DNA from: a bacterium | GTDB taxonomy: Bacteria; BMS3Abin14 | Length of the DNA stretch: 38,988 nt | Direction of reading: 5' to 3' | Assembly: GCA_020350725.1 (NCBI GenBank) | Contig: CP070719.1 | Location: forward strand, 1,069,739-1,108,726 | Part shown: positions 8,711-18,233 of the stretch, in pieces | Position numbering within the stretch: position 1 is the first letter of the stretch | How the letters are laid out: every line of letters starts with the position of its first letter | Position numbers and translations under genes: made by a program | The notes under the pieces: model-generated | Database searches by the model: none | Seen by the model: only the letters and a program-made list of their open reading frames with translations | Told to the model about the DNA's origin: nothing

Positions 8711-9162
8711 TCTATGGACGCGAGAGCCCTGATGACCTCCCGGCGCCCGACGACACCCACCACATGACCTCCGTCCATGACCGGGAGGAAATGGACACCG
8801 TCCTCGGTCATCAGGGTGGCGATATCGGACAGGACGGAATCAGATGCTATCGTAACGGGATCTCTGGTGTAGATATCCTCCACCTGACTGGCGAGCATCC
8901 TGTGCAGTTCTTCCTTGAAGTGCTCGGAGCTTTCGAGATAGACGACCGCATCGAAAATGGACACGACCGTGGGAAGATGAAGGTTCTTCTCCTTTGCGAT
9001 GAGATCCCCCTCCGTCACCACTCCCAAGAGCCTTCCTTTTTTGTCCACCACGACGGCGCCTGACACGTGCTGCCTGGTGAACAGCCGCGCGAGCTCCTCG
9101 ACACCCATATCGGGTGTAACGGTCAGGAAGAATCTGTTCATCATGTCGGATGCCTTCAGCAT
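8707..9162 (-). CDS. CBS-domain pair protein
   Basis: This is a 151-residue stand-alone protein made of two CBS motifs. The first (about residues 8-60) includes HVSGAVVVDKKGRLLGVVTE followed by GDLI; the second (about 97-148) includes DGVHFLPVMDGGHVVGVVGR followed by REVI. Paired CBS modules bind adenosine ligands such as AMP, ATP or c-di-AMP and report energy or nucleotide state to a partner protein. It lies between nnrE/D (three bases upstream) and tsaE (4-base overlap), so it is part of this operon. A link to c-di-AMP made by cdaA in the same run is possible but only a guess; no partner domain is present. Confidence 0.9.
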   Translation of the reverse strand: MLKASDMMNRFFLTVTPDMGVEELARLFTRQHVSGAVVVDKKGRLLGVVTEGDLIAKEKNLHLPTVVSIFDAVVYLESSEHFKEELHRMLASQVEDIYTRDPVTIASDSVLSDIATLMTEDGVHFLPVMDGGHVVGVVGRREVIRALASIE

Positions 9163-9165
9163 GCT

Positions 9166-10716
9166 CTAATCCCCCAGCTGGCTCTTGAGTGCAGGTCCCA
9201 TATGGCTGATTAAATCGAGAGCTGTCATGCCGTGCTCAGTAGCCTCCTCGGAGGCCCGGTCACCGGCTGAACCGTGCAGGTACACAGAAGCGAGAGCGCT
9301 CGTCACGGTATCGACTCCCCTGGCCAGGAGGGCGCCGATGATACCGGTGAGGACGTCCCCGGTACCTGCCGTCGCCATGCCGGGGTTTCCCGTGAGGTTG
9401 ATGTGGTAGGTTCCATCCGGCGACGCGACCACGGTCCGCGCCCCTTTGAGCACCACAACACAGTTCGACCGCCGGGAACACCGCAGGGCAGTACCGATCC
9501 GGTCCTCCTGAACCGCCGGGGTTTCCATTCCCATGAGCCTCGCCATTTCTCCCGGATGGGGTGTCAGGACCGTCTGTTCGCCCCTTTTGCGAAGGGACTC
9601 CAGGTCGCCCCCGATAGCGTTGAGCGCATCGGCGTCCACCACAGCCGGGAACCCCGACCAGGAAAGGACGTCCCGAACCAGCTCGGATGTCTCTTCATTC
9701 ATCGAGAGACCGGGGCCAATGGCCAGAGCATCCCTTTCTCCGATGAGGCTCCTGAGAGCCATCGTACCGCTCTTTGAGAGGGTTCCATCGGAGGTCTCCG
9801 GAAGGGGTGCCGTCATGACCTCCGGAATGGATGAATCGATGTGGTGGGAATAGGAAGACGGCACGGCCAGGGTGACCAGCCCCGCGCCGGCCCGGAGGGC
9901 GGCCATTGCCGCCAGGATTCCCGCACCCGCCTTTCCGGATGACCCGGAGCATACCAGAAGATGCCCGTAGGTTCCTTTATGGGTATTTTCCCATCGGCCT
10001 GGAAACGCGTCATGGATGACGCCGGTCCCGACAACCCATCCGTCGGGGGGCACTCCATCGGAAGCCGCACCGGGAATTCCGATATCGGCCACGACCACCT
10101 CGCCGGCATGATCGGCCCCGGGAAAAAGCAGCAGGCCCGGCTTGGGGAAAGCGAGGGTAACCGTGACATCGGCCGTTACGGAGGCTCCCATCGGCAGACC
10201 GGACTGACCGTTGATCCCTGAGGGTATATCGACGGCCGCGACCAGGCCCGGACAGGCATTGATGACCGCGACGGCCTCGGCGAACAGGCCTGCGACCTCC
10301 CTCTCAAGGCCGGTTCCAAAGAGGGCGTCCACCGCCACATCCGATTCCTCGAACCGGCGCCTGGCCCGTTCCAGGGAACGCGCCGTGGACAGGACGGTAA
10401 CCGGAATACCCATTCTGCTCAGAATACGAAGCTGGGTACCGGCGTCCCCCCGGTATTGAGCTCTCGGGGCGGTGAGATAGACCATAACCTCATGGCCCCT
10501 CTCGGAGAGGTGGCGGCCGACCACCATCCCGTCTCCTCCGTTGTTCCCGGTACCGCACATCACACTGATGTTGAGACGCTCCCTGGAAACCCTACGCTCA
10601 ATGATATCGACCACTGCCGCGCCGGCGTTCTCCATGAGGACGAGGGAGGGGATGCCTATGGTCCGGATGGCTCTCTGGTCGATCTCCTGCATCTGTCGCG
10701 GTGTGACGATCCGCAA
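9166..10716 (-). CDS. nnrE/nnrD: Bifunctional NAD(P)H-hydrate epimerase / ADP-dependent dehydratase
   Basis: This protein repairs damaged NADH and NADPH: the N-terminal half (about 1-215) epimerises R- and S-hydrates, and the C-terminal half (about 230-516) dehydrates the S form using ADP. The epimerase domain shows MCGTGNNGGDGMVVGRHL and DIPSGINGQSG; the dehydratase domain shows AIGPGLS, VLTPHPGEMARLMG and GTGDVLTGIIGALLARG. Length is normal for the fused protein. The start is a TTG at 10716 with GGAG seven bases upstream; the next methionine is residue 9. It begins one base after the acpS stop codon. Confidence 0.95.
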   Translation of the reverse strand: MRIVTPRQMQEIDQRAIRTIGIPSLVLMENAGAAVVDIIERRVSRERLNISVMCGTGNNGGDGMVVGRHLSERGHEVMVYLTAPRAQYRGDAGTQLRILSRMGIPVTVLSTARSLERARRRFEESDVAVDALFGTGLEREVAGLFAEAVAVINACPGLVAAVDIPSGINGQSGLPMGASVTADVTVTLAFPKPGLLLFPGADHAGEVVVADIGIPGAASDGVPPDGWVVGTGVIHDAFPGRWENTHKGTYGHLLVCSGSSGKAGAGILAAMAALRAGAGLVTLAVPSSYSHHIDSSIPEVMTAPLPETSDGTLSKSGTMALRSLIGERDALAIGPGLSMNEETSELVRDVLSWSGFPAVVDADALNAIGGDLESLRKRGEQTVLTPHPGEMARLMGMETPAVQEDRIGTALRCSRRSNCVVVLKGARTVVASPDGTYHINLTGNPGMATAGTGDVLTGIIGALLARGVDTVTSALASVYLHGSAGDRASEEATEHGMTALDLISHMGPALKSQLGD

Positions 10717-10717
10717 G

Positions 10718-11095
10718 CTACTTCTCCAGGATCACGACGGCGATGGAGAAATCGTCCGTGTGGGTCAGGCTCAAATGGATGTTCTTGACACCCATGGATT
10801 CCGCGTGCTCCTTGGCTTTCCCCCTGAGGTCTATGTTGGGTTTTCCGGTCTTATCGTTCTTCACATTGACGTCGGTCCAGCTCATCCCCTCGCTCAAACC
10901 CTTGCCGAGGGCCTTGAAAAAGGCTTCCTTCGCCGCAAAACGTGCGCCCAGGTGGAGGTGGGTCTCGCCCATTTTCCTGGAGTACTCCAGTTCATTCTCG
11001 GTGAACACCCTGTCCTCCACCCTCTCCGACCACTTGATGAGTATCTCCTTCATCCTCTGATTTTCGACGTGGTCCACTCCAAGTCCGATGATCAT
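10718..11095 (-). CDS. acpS: Holo-[acyl-carrier-protein] synthase AcpS
   Basis: AcpS transfers phosphopantetheine from CoA to a serine of acyl carrier protein, which activates fatty acid synthesis. The 125-residue protein has GLGVDHVE at the start (magnesium-binding Asp8), [14 protein letters not shown] in the middle and [11 protein letters not shown]-like [15 protein letters not shown] at the end, the standard layout. Its ATG overlaps the pdxJ stop as ATGA (11092-11095), and nnrE/D follows almost directly. The pdxJ-acpS-nnrE/D order is common in proteobacteria. Confidence 0.96.
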   Translation of the reverse strand: MIIGLGVDHVENQRMKEILIKWSERVEDRVFTENELEYSRKMGETHLHLGARFAAKEAFFKALGKGLSEGMSWTDVNVKNDKTGKPNIDLRGKAKEHAESMGVKNIHLSLTHTDDFSIAVVILEK

Positions 11096-11835
11096 ACTTC
11101 CCCTCCTATTGCCCTTTTCATCTCGCGGACCGCTCTCTCCATTCCCACCATAACAGCTCGGGACACGATACTGTGGCCGATATTGACCTCAACGATCTCG
11201 GGTATCCGGGCGATCCTCCCCACGTTTCTATAGTCGAGTCCATGGCCCGCCACGACTTCCAGTTTGAGCTTGCTCGCCACCTTGGCCGCATTGAGGATCC
11301 GCTGGTAATCGGCTTCAGCCTCCTGTCGGATCTTTGCCTCCGCGTATTTTCCCGTGTGGATCTCCACTGCGTCCGCTCCGACCCGGTGGCTTGCTTTCAC
11401 CTGATCGACATCAGGATTGATAAACAGGCTTACCCTGATCTCAGCGTCCTGGAGAAGGCGGGTGACCTTCTTGAGGTATTCCAGGTTCATGGCGACCTCG
11501 AGGCCCCCCTCGGTGGTGAGCTCCTCGCGTCGTTCGGGAACCAGAGTGACCGTATCGGGCTTGAACTCGAGGGCGATCTTGACCATGTCCTGGGTGGATG
11601 CCATCTCGAGGTTCAGGCTCGTTTTCACCGTCTGCCTCAGGATAGCCAGGTCCCTGTCCTGGATATGCCTCCTGTCCTCCCTCAGATGGACTACGATCCC
11701 GTCTGCTCCGGCCAATTCGGCCAGAACGGCCGCCTCGACGGGGTCCGGTACTTTGACCATCCTGGCCTGCCTGACGGTTGCGACGTGATCGACATTGACT
11801 CCGAGCCTCGTGTAATTCCCCATGGATCTCGACAT
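11092..11835 (-). CDS. pdxJ: Pyridoxine 5'-phosphate synthase PdxJ
   Basis: PdxJ condenses deoxyxylulose 5-phosphate with 3-amino-2-oxopropyl phosphate to give pyridoxine 5'-phosphate, the last ring-forming step of the DXP-dependent B6 route. Signatures in order are [63 protein letters not shown] and [12 protein letters not shown], covering all expected active-site segments. I place the start at ATG 11835 because GGGAG lies eight bases upstream; a GTG at 11844 and an ATG at 11823 are alternatives. The gene lies 31 bases after glmM and overlaps acpS by four bases. Confidence 0.95.
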   Translation of the reverse strand: MSRSMGNYTRLGVNVDHVATVRQARMVKVPDPVEAAVLAELAGADGIVVHLREDRRHIQDRDLAILRQTVKTSLNLEMASTQDMVKIALEFKPDTVTLVPERREELTTEGGLEVAMNLEYLKKVTRLLQDAEIRVSLFINPDVDQVKASHRVGADAVEIHTGKYAEAKIRQEAEADYQRILNAAKVASKLKLEVVAGHGLDYRNVGRIARIPEIVEVNIGHSIVSRAVMVGMERAVREMKRAIGGEV

Positions 11836-11866
11836 CGGCTTCACTCCCGGGAAAAATGATTCGTTC

Positions 11867-13228
11867 TCAGTTTTCGACCGCTCCCCCGAGCCTCTGGACC
11901 AGCTCGCTGCAGAGGCTCTCGGAAACCTCTCTGGTAAGGTCCTGCGAAGGGCAGGAAACGGTGATCCTCAGCAGAGGTTCCGTTCCCGAATACCTGAGGC
12001 TCAGAAGGTGATCATCTCCCAGCCTCTCGCGCGCCCTGGACAGAAGTCGGTCGTACCACTCCTGTCCCTCCAAGGTCCTTTTTTCCCTGACCGTCAAATT
12101 CCGCATCACCTGGGGATAGCGCCGCCATCCCTGGCGAAGATCGCTCAGGGACATTCCCGTCTCCACCATGACCCTCATCAACTGAAGAGCGGACAGGATA
12201 CCGTCCCCGGTTGTGCCGTACCGGCTGAATATGAGATGTCCGGACGGTTCTCCTCCGAGAACCGCATCGTTCTCCCTCATCTGCTCCAGAACGTATCTGT
12301 CCCCCACGGGTGCCCTGAGGAGAGCAATTCCCCTTTCCCTCAGGGCGGCCTCGAGCCCCATATTCGTCATGACCGTCCCGACCACCAGCCTGGGCTGGAG
12401 TTGGCCCAGATCATCCAGATGGGTGGCACAGATATAGAGAATGTCATCCCCGTCGACAATGGTTCCTTCCGAATCGGCCACGATGACCCTGTCGCCGTCC
12501 CCGTCGAGTGCCACTCCGAGGTCGGATCCTGTCTCAATGACCTTCCGGACCATGGCCTCCGGGTGGGTTGAGCCGCAGTTCCTGTTGATGTTGAGACCGT
12601 CCGGTTCGCATCCCAGAGTGACGCACTGGGCACCGAGTTCCCGAAATACGGATGGTGCGACCAGGTAACCGGCCCCGTTGGCACAATCGACCACAATCCT
12701 CAGGCCGTCGAGTGAGACTTCCTTTGGTATGGTGGATTTAACGTATACGATGTACCTTCCCTCGGCATCATTGATCCGGAATGCCCGGCCGACCTCACCG
12801 TGGGTTGGCCGTTCCAGGTCATTCCGCTCCATCAGCTCCTCGAGTGAGGCCTCCGCCTCATCGGGGAGCTTCATCCCGTCAGCTCCGAAGAACTTGATCC
12901 CGTTGTCCTGAAAAGGGTTGTGAGAGGCGGATATAACGATGCCGGCGTCAGCCCTCATGGAATGCGTGATAAAAGCTATTGCAGGCGTCGGCATGGGGCC
13001 GAGGAGCAGAACGTCCGTTCCCATGGAACAGATTCCGGACATGAGGGCGGCTTCGATCATGTAACCGGATAGCCGTGTGTCCTTGCCGATGACGATCTTC
13101 GGTTTGCCCTTCAGGCTGTGAAAGTAGAAGCCAGCCGCCATTCCCAGCCGGAGCATCATTTCGGGCACAACGGGGAAACTGTTCGCCTCCCCCCTTATCC
13201 CATCGGTACCAAAATATTTTCGTTTCAT
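11867..13228 (-). CDS. glmM: Phosphoglucosamine mutase GlmM
   Basis: GlmM interconverts glucosamine 6-phosphate and glucosamine 1-phosphate on the way to UDP-GlcNAc and peptidoglycan. The 453-residue protein begins [13 protein letters not shown], carries the phosphoserine loop [20 protein letters not shown] (catalytic Ser102), the metal-binding DGDGDR motif and the C-terminal [11 protein letters not shown] phosphate-binding loop. It follows cdaR by 50 bases. This is the classical cdaA-cdaR-glmM arrangement, in which GlmM is known in Firmicutes to bind and restrain the diadenylate cyclase. The start is firm from homology, yet no Shine-Dalgarno sequence is visible in the AT-rich leader (13229-13260). 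Confidence 0.97.
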   Translation of the reverse strand: MKRKYFGTDGIRGEANSFPVVPEMMLRLGMAAGFYFHSLKGKPKIVIGKDTRLSGYMIEAALMSGICSMGTDVLLLGPMPTPAIAFITHSMRADAGIVISASHNPFQDNGIKFFGADGMKLPDEAEASLEELMERNDLERPTHGEVGRAFRINDAEGRYIVYVKSTIPKEVSLDGLRIVVDCANGAGYLVAPSVFRELGAQCVTLGCEPDGLNINRNCGSTHPEAMVRKVIETGSDLGVALDGDGDRVIVADSEGTIVDGDDILYICATHLDDLGQLQPRLVVGTVMTNMGLEAALRERGIALLRAPVGDRYVLEQMRENDAVLGGEPSGHLIFSRYGTTGDGILSALQLMRVMVETGMSLSDLRQGWRRYPQVMRNLTVREKRTLEGQEWYDRLLSRARERLGDDHLLSLRYSGTEPLLRITVSCPSQDLTREVSESLCSELVQRLGGAVEN

Positions 13229-13278
13229 ATTAGTAACTTATGTTTTCTACCTAATGTAAGACTTGATGTTATTTCGGG

Positions 13279-13986
13279 TTATTTCTCGCCAGTGGATCGG
13301 ATCGGAATGAGGACATGGACGGTCTGATCTCCCTCGATCCTGAGGGCCTCTCCAGAAAGGATGATGCCGACATCCAGTTCCAGATCTTCCTGCGCACCAT
13401 CAATGGACACCGGCTCCGTAGCAACCGTCCTGAGGGACCTGACCACCGATCTCGGTCCCAGAACCGATACACCCTCCGGCTTGACGGTCACATCCCCCAC
13501 TTTAAACCCCTTGGCGGGACGACCCTGGATGTCCGCCTTTACGGGGAGGGTCAACCGGACGACCTTTTCAAGCCCCACTACGACGGATGAGGGACTGATG
13601 CGGGTGACGGTGACCTTTTCCGGCGCTTTGAAATTCGACGGATACAGCTCAAAGGTTGTCTCACCCTCAGCAGCACCGGCCAGGTCGAGGGGTACGGAAA
13701 GGCCCATCTGTGAGATCTTCAACACTGTCCTGCGGGGTCCGGAAAAGCGGATGTTGACCGTCTCCACGGGGCCTCTGACGACCTCCATATCCGCGGGGAG
13801 GTTGTGAAGCTCCAGAGGGATCCCCAGGCTCATCTCCATCTCCTCGACGCCGCTGCCCCTGGAAATGACCAGCCAGAGAGCAACGGCCAGGACAAAAGAG
13901 AATATCTTAAGAGACAGGTTTCTTCTCAACACGGAAAGCAAGACGGATTCTCTCCCACCACCCTTTTCCGGGTGGTTCCCATTCAC
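13279..13986 (-). CDS. cdaR: CdaR-like YbbR-domain protein
   Basis: This is a membrane-anchored, extracytoplasmic protein with YbbR domains, the usual regulator of the diadenylate cyclase CdaA. The 235-residue form has one N-terminal membrane segment (SLKIFSFVLAVALWLVI, about 25-41) then about two to three YbbR repeats, recognisable from VRGPVETVNIRFSGP and PEGVSVLGPRSVVRSL. The GTG at 13986 would overlap cdaA by 80 bases; a TTG at 13941 (GGGAG upstream) would give a shorter overlap and is equally plausible. Position between cdaA and glmM supports the assignment. The repeat domains themselves are poorly conserved. Confidence 0.87.
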   Translation of the reverse strand: MNGNHPEKGGGRESVLLSVLRRNLSLKIFSFVLAVALWLVISRGSGVEEMEMSLGIPLELHNLPADMEVVRGPVETVNIRFSGPRRTVLKISQMGLSVPLDLAGAAEGETTFELYPSNFKAPEKVTVTRISPSSVVVGLEKVVRLTLPVKADIQGRPAKGFKVGDVTVKPEGVSVLGPRSVVRSLRTVATEPVSIDGAQEDLELDVGIILSGEALRIEGDQTVHVLIPIRSTGEK

Positions 13987-14740
13987 TCGTCAGGAGCTTT
14001 TCCAGCATCCTCCTCAATTCGTCGCTGTCCAGTCGGGAATAGAGCTTACCTTCGCACGCAACAGAGACCTTCCCCGACTCCTCGGAGACAACGACCACCA
14101 CCGCGTCCGTCTCCTCGGTGAGACCGAGGGCCGCCCGGTGCCGCGTTCCCAGGATCTTTTCCAGGCGGGGATTGAGGGTCAGGGGCAGGAAGCACTGCGC
14201 CGCGGCAATCTGCCCCCCGCTGATAACGACGGCCCCGTCGTGGATCGGTGAAAAGGGCATGAAGATGGACATAAGGAGGTCCCTGCTGACAACTCCGTTA
14301 ATCGCGGTACCCTTCTCGATATAGTTCTTGAGCCCGGTGGACCTCTCCAGGACGATCAAGGCCCCGATCCTCTTGTTTGACAGGGCGGACGAGGCTTTGA
14401 CGATCTCGCCGATGAGATGCTGCTGCTCCCTCGGACTGGACCCCGTCAGGGGGTTGGAGCCCACCAGAGCCAGAGCGCGTCTTATCTCGTTCTGGAACAG
14501 GATGACGATCACGATCACGATGGAGCCGAGGAAATTCTCCAGGATCCAGCTCAGGGTGTTCAGTTCCGTACCCAATGCCAGCAGGTATGCGGCGCCGAGG
14601 ATAACCAGGCCGAAGACCATCTGGATAGCCCTGGTCCCCCTTATGAGGAGGAGGATCCAGTACAGCACCACCGTGACGACGACGATATCCAGCAGATCCT
14701 GCCACTGAAAGCCTCCCAGGAAGTCCGTTAAGGCCGTCAT
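13907..14740 (-). CDS. cdaA: Diadenylate cyclase CdaA (DisA_N domain)
   Basis: CdaA makes the second messenger c-di-AMP from two ATP molecules at the membrane. Three hydrophobic segments occupy roughly residues 17-90, then the DisA_N catalytic domain carries the DGA motif (168-170, in SPIHDGAVVISGG) and the RHR motif (200-202, in GTRHRAALGLTEETD). Length of 277 residues is typical. I use the ATG at 14740 because it forms an ATGA overlap with the folP stop, a pattern repeated in this operon; an ATG at 14752 is possible. c-di-AMP controls potassium uptake, osmotic balance and cell-wall metabolism in other bacteria; targets here are not visible, although a CBS-pair protein is encoded in the same run. 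Confidence 0.95.
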   Translation of the reverse strand: MTALTDFLGGFQWQDLLDIVVVTVVLYWILLLIRGTRAIQMVFGLVILGAAYLLALGTELNTLSWILENFLGSIVIVIVILFQNEIRRALALVGSNPLTGSSPREQQHLIGEIVKASSALSNKRIGALIVLERSTGLKNYIEKGTAINGVVSRDLLMSIFMPFSPIHDGAVVISGGQIAAAQCFLPLTLNPRLEKILGTRHRAALGLTEETDAVVVVVSEESGKVSVACEGKLYSRLDSDELRRMLEKLLTSEWEPPGKGWWERIRLAFRVEKKPVS

Positions 14741-15960
14741 CCGTTCACCCATTTTCTGATCTCATCGCATATCTTCAGGGCCTTGACCGTTGCAGCCACA
14801 TCGTGGACCCGGACGATGTCCGCCCCCCTCAGCGAGGCTGCCGCGGCAGCCGCCAGGGAACCCTCCAGCCTCCTGTCGACCTCCTCCCCCAGGAAATGCC
14901 CGATAAAGGACTTCCTGGATGCCCCCACCATGACGGCCGTTCCGAGGGATCTCAGCTCTCCCAGACGGGCGATGATCTCCGTATTGTGTTCCGGCCTCTT
15001 GCCAAACCCTATACCCGGATCGACGCAGAGCCTTTTCCTGGGTACGCCGGCCTCGACGAGGGCGCGGACGGAACGGTCGAGGTGGGCGAACACCTCCCCC
15101 ATAAGGTCCTTGTAGACGGTGTTCTTCTGCATGTTCTCCGGTGTGCCTCTGATGTGCATGAGCACAGCCGAGGCCCCCTCTTGATTCACGACAAGGGACA
15201 TCCGGGGGTCAAAATTCATACCGCTGACGTCATTGACGATACTCGCCCCCGCAGCCACGGCCTTCTCTGCCACTTGGGCTTTCGTCGTGTCCACGGAAAG
15301 GATCCCGGCCCCTTCCCTGACAAGCCCCTCGATAACAGGGAGCACCCTGTCCGTTTCGGTTTCGGCATCGACGGCCGCTGCTCCGGGCCTTGTAGACTCG
15401 CCCCCCACGTCCACGATGTCGGCGCCCTCTTCGAACATTCTCATACCCCGCGAGACAGCCTCGCCCGTGTCCAGATAAAGGCCTCCGTCCGAGAAGGAGT
15501 CGGTGGTGACGTTTAGGATCCCCATGACCAGGGTCTTTTCTCCGGACAGGAGATTCCGTCCTCCCACCTCGAACTGCCTTGGTGCCTGCTCGCTTTCGAG
15601 AACCTCTGTCAGTGAGGCGGCCAATCCGCCAAGCCCGAATGGCTGATCCCCGATCTTGTCCACCAGCTTCATGATATGGGCCCGTGTCCCCATAATGAGG
15701 GCCGGTGTGCTGGTGACCTTCAGGCCGGCTGCCGCACTGCAAAGGGCCACATCCCCGCCAAGGGAGAGCATATCCTGTTTGAGGATCAGGGCCGCTCTGA
15801 GATCGAGGGCCTCGAGGCGGATGAGGAGCTGGGGGACCTTTGCCGCCATGATCTCTATGCCGCGGGGATGGACACCCATTCGGGTCATCTCATCCCTCAG
15901 GCCTTCATGAGTCAGGTGGAGGATCCTCGGGCTCACTGCCAACAGGCTCATCCTCTCCAT
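14737..15960 (-). CDS. folP: Dihydropteroate synthase FolP with N-terminal extension domain
   Basis: FolP joins p-aminobenzoate to dihydropterin pyrophosphate in folate synthesis. The catalytic barrel spans about residues 138-407, beginning [16 protein letters not shown] and including [11 protein letters not shown], a VNDVSG segment, and the DPGIGFGK and GASRKSF loops. Ahead of it is a domain of about 135 residues not found in E. coli FolP but, as I recall, shared by many deltaproteobacterial and clostridial homologues ([15 protein letters not shown] around 59-73). ATG at 15960 has AAGGAGG three bases away and ATG at 15951 has it at 12; both overlap the end of ftsH by about 50 bases. The further upstream frame to 16149 lies inside ftsH and is rejected. 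Confidence 0.93.
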   Translation of the reverse strand: MERMSLLAVSPRILHLTHEGLRDEMTRMGVHPRGIEIMAAKVPQLLIRLEALDLRAALILKQDMLSLGGDVALCSAAAGLKVTSTPALIMGTRAHIMKLVDKIGDQPFGLGGLAASLTEVLESEQAPRQFEVGGRNLLSGEKTLVMGILNVTTDSFSDGGLYLDTGEAVSRGMRMFEEGADIVDVGGESTRPGAAAVDAETETDRVLPVIEGLVREGAGILSVDTTKAQVAEKAVAAGASIVNDVSGMNFDPRMSLVVNQEGASAVLMHIRGTPENMQKNTVYKDLMGEVFAHLDRSVRALVEAGVPRKRLCVDPGIGFGKRPEHNTEIIARLGELRSLGTAVMVGASRKSFIGHFLGEEVDRRLEGSLAAAAAASLRGADIVRVHDVAATVKALKICDEIRKWVNG

Positions 15961-17800
15961 CGTCCTCCTTTTCGTCAACCCTGTCCCTGTCGTTATGCCT
16001 GGGCGCCGGGAGCTCCTCGCCCTTGATGATGGCGTCGATCTCCGGCCCGTCCAGCACCTCCCTCTCCAGCAGTGAGTGTGCCAGACGGTGGAGAGCCTCG
16101 ATGTTGTCGGAGAGTATCTGCTTTGCCCTGTCGTAAGCCTTGTCAACAAGGCTTTTGACCTCCTCGTCGATCCTGACGGCCGTGCTCTCGCTGTAGTCCC
16201 TGTGTTGGGCGATCTCCCTTCCCAGGAAGATCTGCTCCTCCTTTTTGCCGAACGTCAGAGGTCCGAGTTCATCGCTCATTCCCCATTCACAGATCATCTT
16301 CCGGGCCAGTTCGGTGGCCCTTTCGATGTCGTTGCCCGCCCCTGTGGTCAGCTGATCGAGGACCAGCTCCTCGGCCACCCGTCCCCCCATCAGGATAGAG
16401 ATGCGTTCCGTGAGGTAGTCCTTGGGGTAAGTGTGGCGTTCGTCGATGGGCAGCTGCTGGGTCAGGCCAAGAGCCCTGCCCCTCGGGATGATGGTGACCT
16501 TGTGAATGGGATCCGCTCCAGGAATCATCTTGGCGACGAGGGTGTGACCCGCCTCGTGGTAGGCGGTGGTCCTCTTCTCCTCGTCACTGATGATCATGCT
16601 CTTGCGCTCCGCCCCCATGAGGACCTTGTCCTTGGCGTCCTCAAAATCCTCCATGTTCACCTTGACCTTGTCCCGTCTCGCGGCGAGGAGGGCCGCCTCG
16701 TTCACGAGGTTGGCCAGATCGGCTCCCGAAAATCCCGGCGTCCCCCTTGCGACGACCTCCAGATCCACGTCCTCGTCCATGGGAATGTCTTTGACATGGA
16801 CAGTCAGTATCCCCTGCCTTCCCTTAATATCCGGGTTGGGAACCACGATCTGCCTGTCGAAGCGGCCAGGCCGGGTCAAAGCGGGATCGAGGACATCCGG
16901 ACGGTTGGTGGCGGCGATGAGGATGACCCCCTCGTTGGATTCGAACCCGTCCATCTCCACCAGAAGCTGGTTTAGGGTCTGTTCCCTCTCGTCGTGCCCT
17001 CCGCCCAGGCCGGCTCCCCGATGCCGTCCCACGGCATCGATCTCATCGATAAAGATGATGCAGGGGGCGTGCTTTTTCCCCTGCTCGAAGAGATCCCTGA
17101 CCCGTGACGCGCCCACACCGACGAACATCTCCACAAAATCCGAACCGCTTATGGAGAAGAACGGGACACCGGCCTCCCCTGCTATCGCCCTCGCGAGAAG
17201 GGTCTTTCCCGTTCCCGGGGGACCCATGAGGAGGACACCTTTGGGTATTTTCCCTCCGAGCTTCTGGAACCTCTGGGGATCCCTGAGGAAGTCGATGATC
17301 TCCTCGAGTTCCTCCTTCGCCTCGTCGACCCCGGCTACGTCATTGAAGGTCACTTTAGCCGAGGCCTCGGTGAGGAGCCTGGCCTTTGATTTGCCGAAGG
17401 AAAGGGCCTTACTGCCACCCGCCTGCATCTGACGCATGAAGAAGATCCAAACCGCGATGAGGAGGAGCATCGGGAACCAGGAGACGAACAGGGTCACGTA
17501 CCATGGGCTCTCCTGCTGCGGTTCCGCGACAATGCGTACCCCCTGTTCCCTGAGATAGGTGACAAGATCCGGGTCCTCGGCCGCATAGGAAGTGAATTTG
17601 CTGCCATCCTTGAACTCACCGCTGATGTTGCGTCCCTTTAATAGAACCTCCTCAACGCCTCCCTCCTCGACCCTTGCCAGAAAATCGCTGTAGATCAGCT
17701 CCGAAACAGGCTGAGGTCTCACCGAAAAGAGGTTGTACAGGAGGATCATCACCAGGGCGATGACTATCCAGAGGGATACATGTTTGTAGAAATTGTTCAA
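15905..17800 (-). CDS. ftsH: ATP-dependent zinc metalloprotease FtsH
   Basis: FtsH is the membrane-anchored AAA+ protease that removes damaged membrane proteins and short-lived regulators. The 631-residue protein has two membrane segments (about 10-27 and 103-122) flanking a periplasmic domain, Walker A GPPGTGKT (193-200), Walker B IIFIDE (248-253), the second region of homology, and the zinc site HEAGH (415-419). The C-terminus is acidic and disordered. It begins with TTG at 17800, nine bases after GGAGG; no better start precedes the first membrane segment. A 433-base gap separates it from tilS, so it probably has its own promoter. Confidence 0.97.
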   Translation of the reverse strand: MNNFYKHVSLWIVIALVMILLYNLFSVRPQPVSELIYSDFLARVEEGGVEEVLLKGRNISGEFKDGSKFTSYAAEDPDLVTYLREQGVRIVAEPQQESPWYVTLFVSWFPMLLLIAVWIFFMRQMQAGGSKALSFGKSKARLLTEASAKVTFNDVAGVDEAKEELEEIIDFLRDPQRFQKLGGKIPKGVLLMGPPGTGKTLLARAIAGEAGVPFFSISGSDFVEMFVGVGASRVRDLFEQGKKHAPCIIFIDEIDAVGRHRGAGLGGGHDEREQTLNQLLVEMDGFESNEGVILIAATNRPDVLDPALTRPGRFDRQIVVPNPDIKGRQGILTVHVKDIPMDEDVDLEVVARGTPGFSGADLANLVNEAALLAARRDKVKVNMEDFEDAKDKVLMGAERKSMIISDEEKRTTAYHEAGHTLVAKMIPGADPIHKVTIIPRGRALGLTQQLPIDERHTYPKDYLTERISILMGGRVAEELVLDQLTTGAGNDIERATELARKMICEWGMSDELGPLTFGKKEEQIFLGREIAQHRDYSESTAVRIDEEVKSLVDKAYDRAKQILSDNIEALHRLAHSLLEREVLDGPEIDAIIKGEELPAPRHNDRDRVDEKEDDGEDEPVGSEPEDPPPDS

Positions 17801-18233
17801 AAGCCGACACCTCCATCACAGATATTCAGGTAAGAATGCTTCCGGAGTCTATCTGTCAGGCGGGGGAAGGTATTCCCTCCCGGGTCATGTGAAATGAATT
17901 CAGATCATGCCGACCAGGTGGCGATCTGTCCACGCTCGTGCAGCCGCCTCCCCGGGCACAACCGACAAAATGACCTTGAATTCATCATTTTTACTAGTTA
18001 AATTAACTACTTATCACATTTTAACAGAATGAACAACCCTAATTTGTCGAGGTCGGATCGGGATTTGAAGATGGAGGGACGAAAATAGGCCATAAAAGAC
18101 GGTGGATTGAAAAGGGTCATGTGAAAACCCCGGGTCCGGACCCGGCCGGAATTCCCGGAAGACATTCTTTTGACGGGCCCGGGGCTGCTCATCTCGACCC
18201 GGGGCGCCATCCCCGTCTCCAATCTCCGATCTC
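17801..18233. promoter_or_regulatory. ftsH leader region with palindromes
   Basis: This is a 433-base gap without a credible gene. An AT-rich island at about 17985-18040 contains a perfect odd palindrome (TAGTTAA-A-TTAACTA, 17995-18009), about 195 bases upstream of ftsH, and is the most promoter-like stretch, although I cannot fix -35 and -10 boxes. A second perfect 16-base palindrome, CCGGGTCCGGACCCGG, lies at 18130-18145. The end next to tilS (18205-18240) has the GGAGATTGGAGAC wording of the intergenic repeats. Overlapping open frames of 76 codons here look like chance. Confidence 0.45.

Noticed and set aside
15961-16149. Upstream extension of the folP frame
   Set aside because: Lies inside ftsH and translates to Arg/Ser/Thr-rich shadow sequence.
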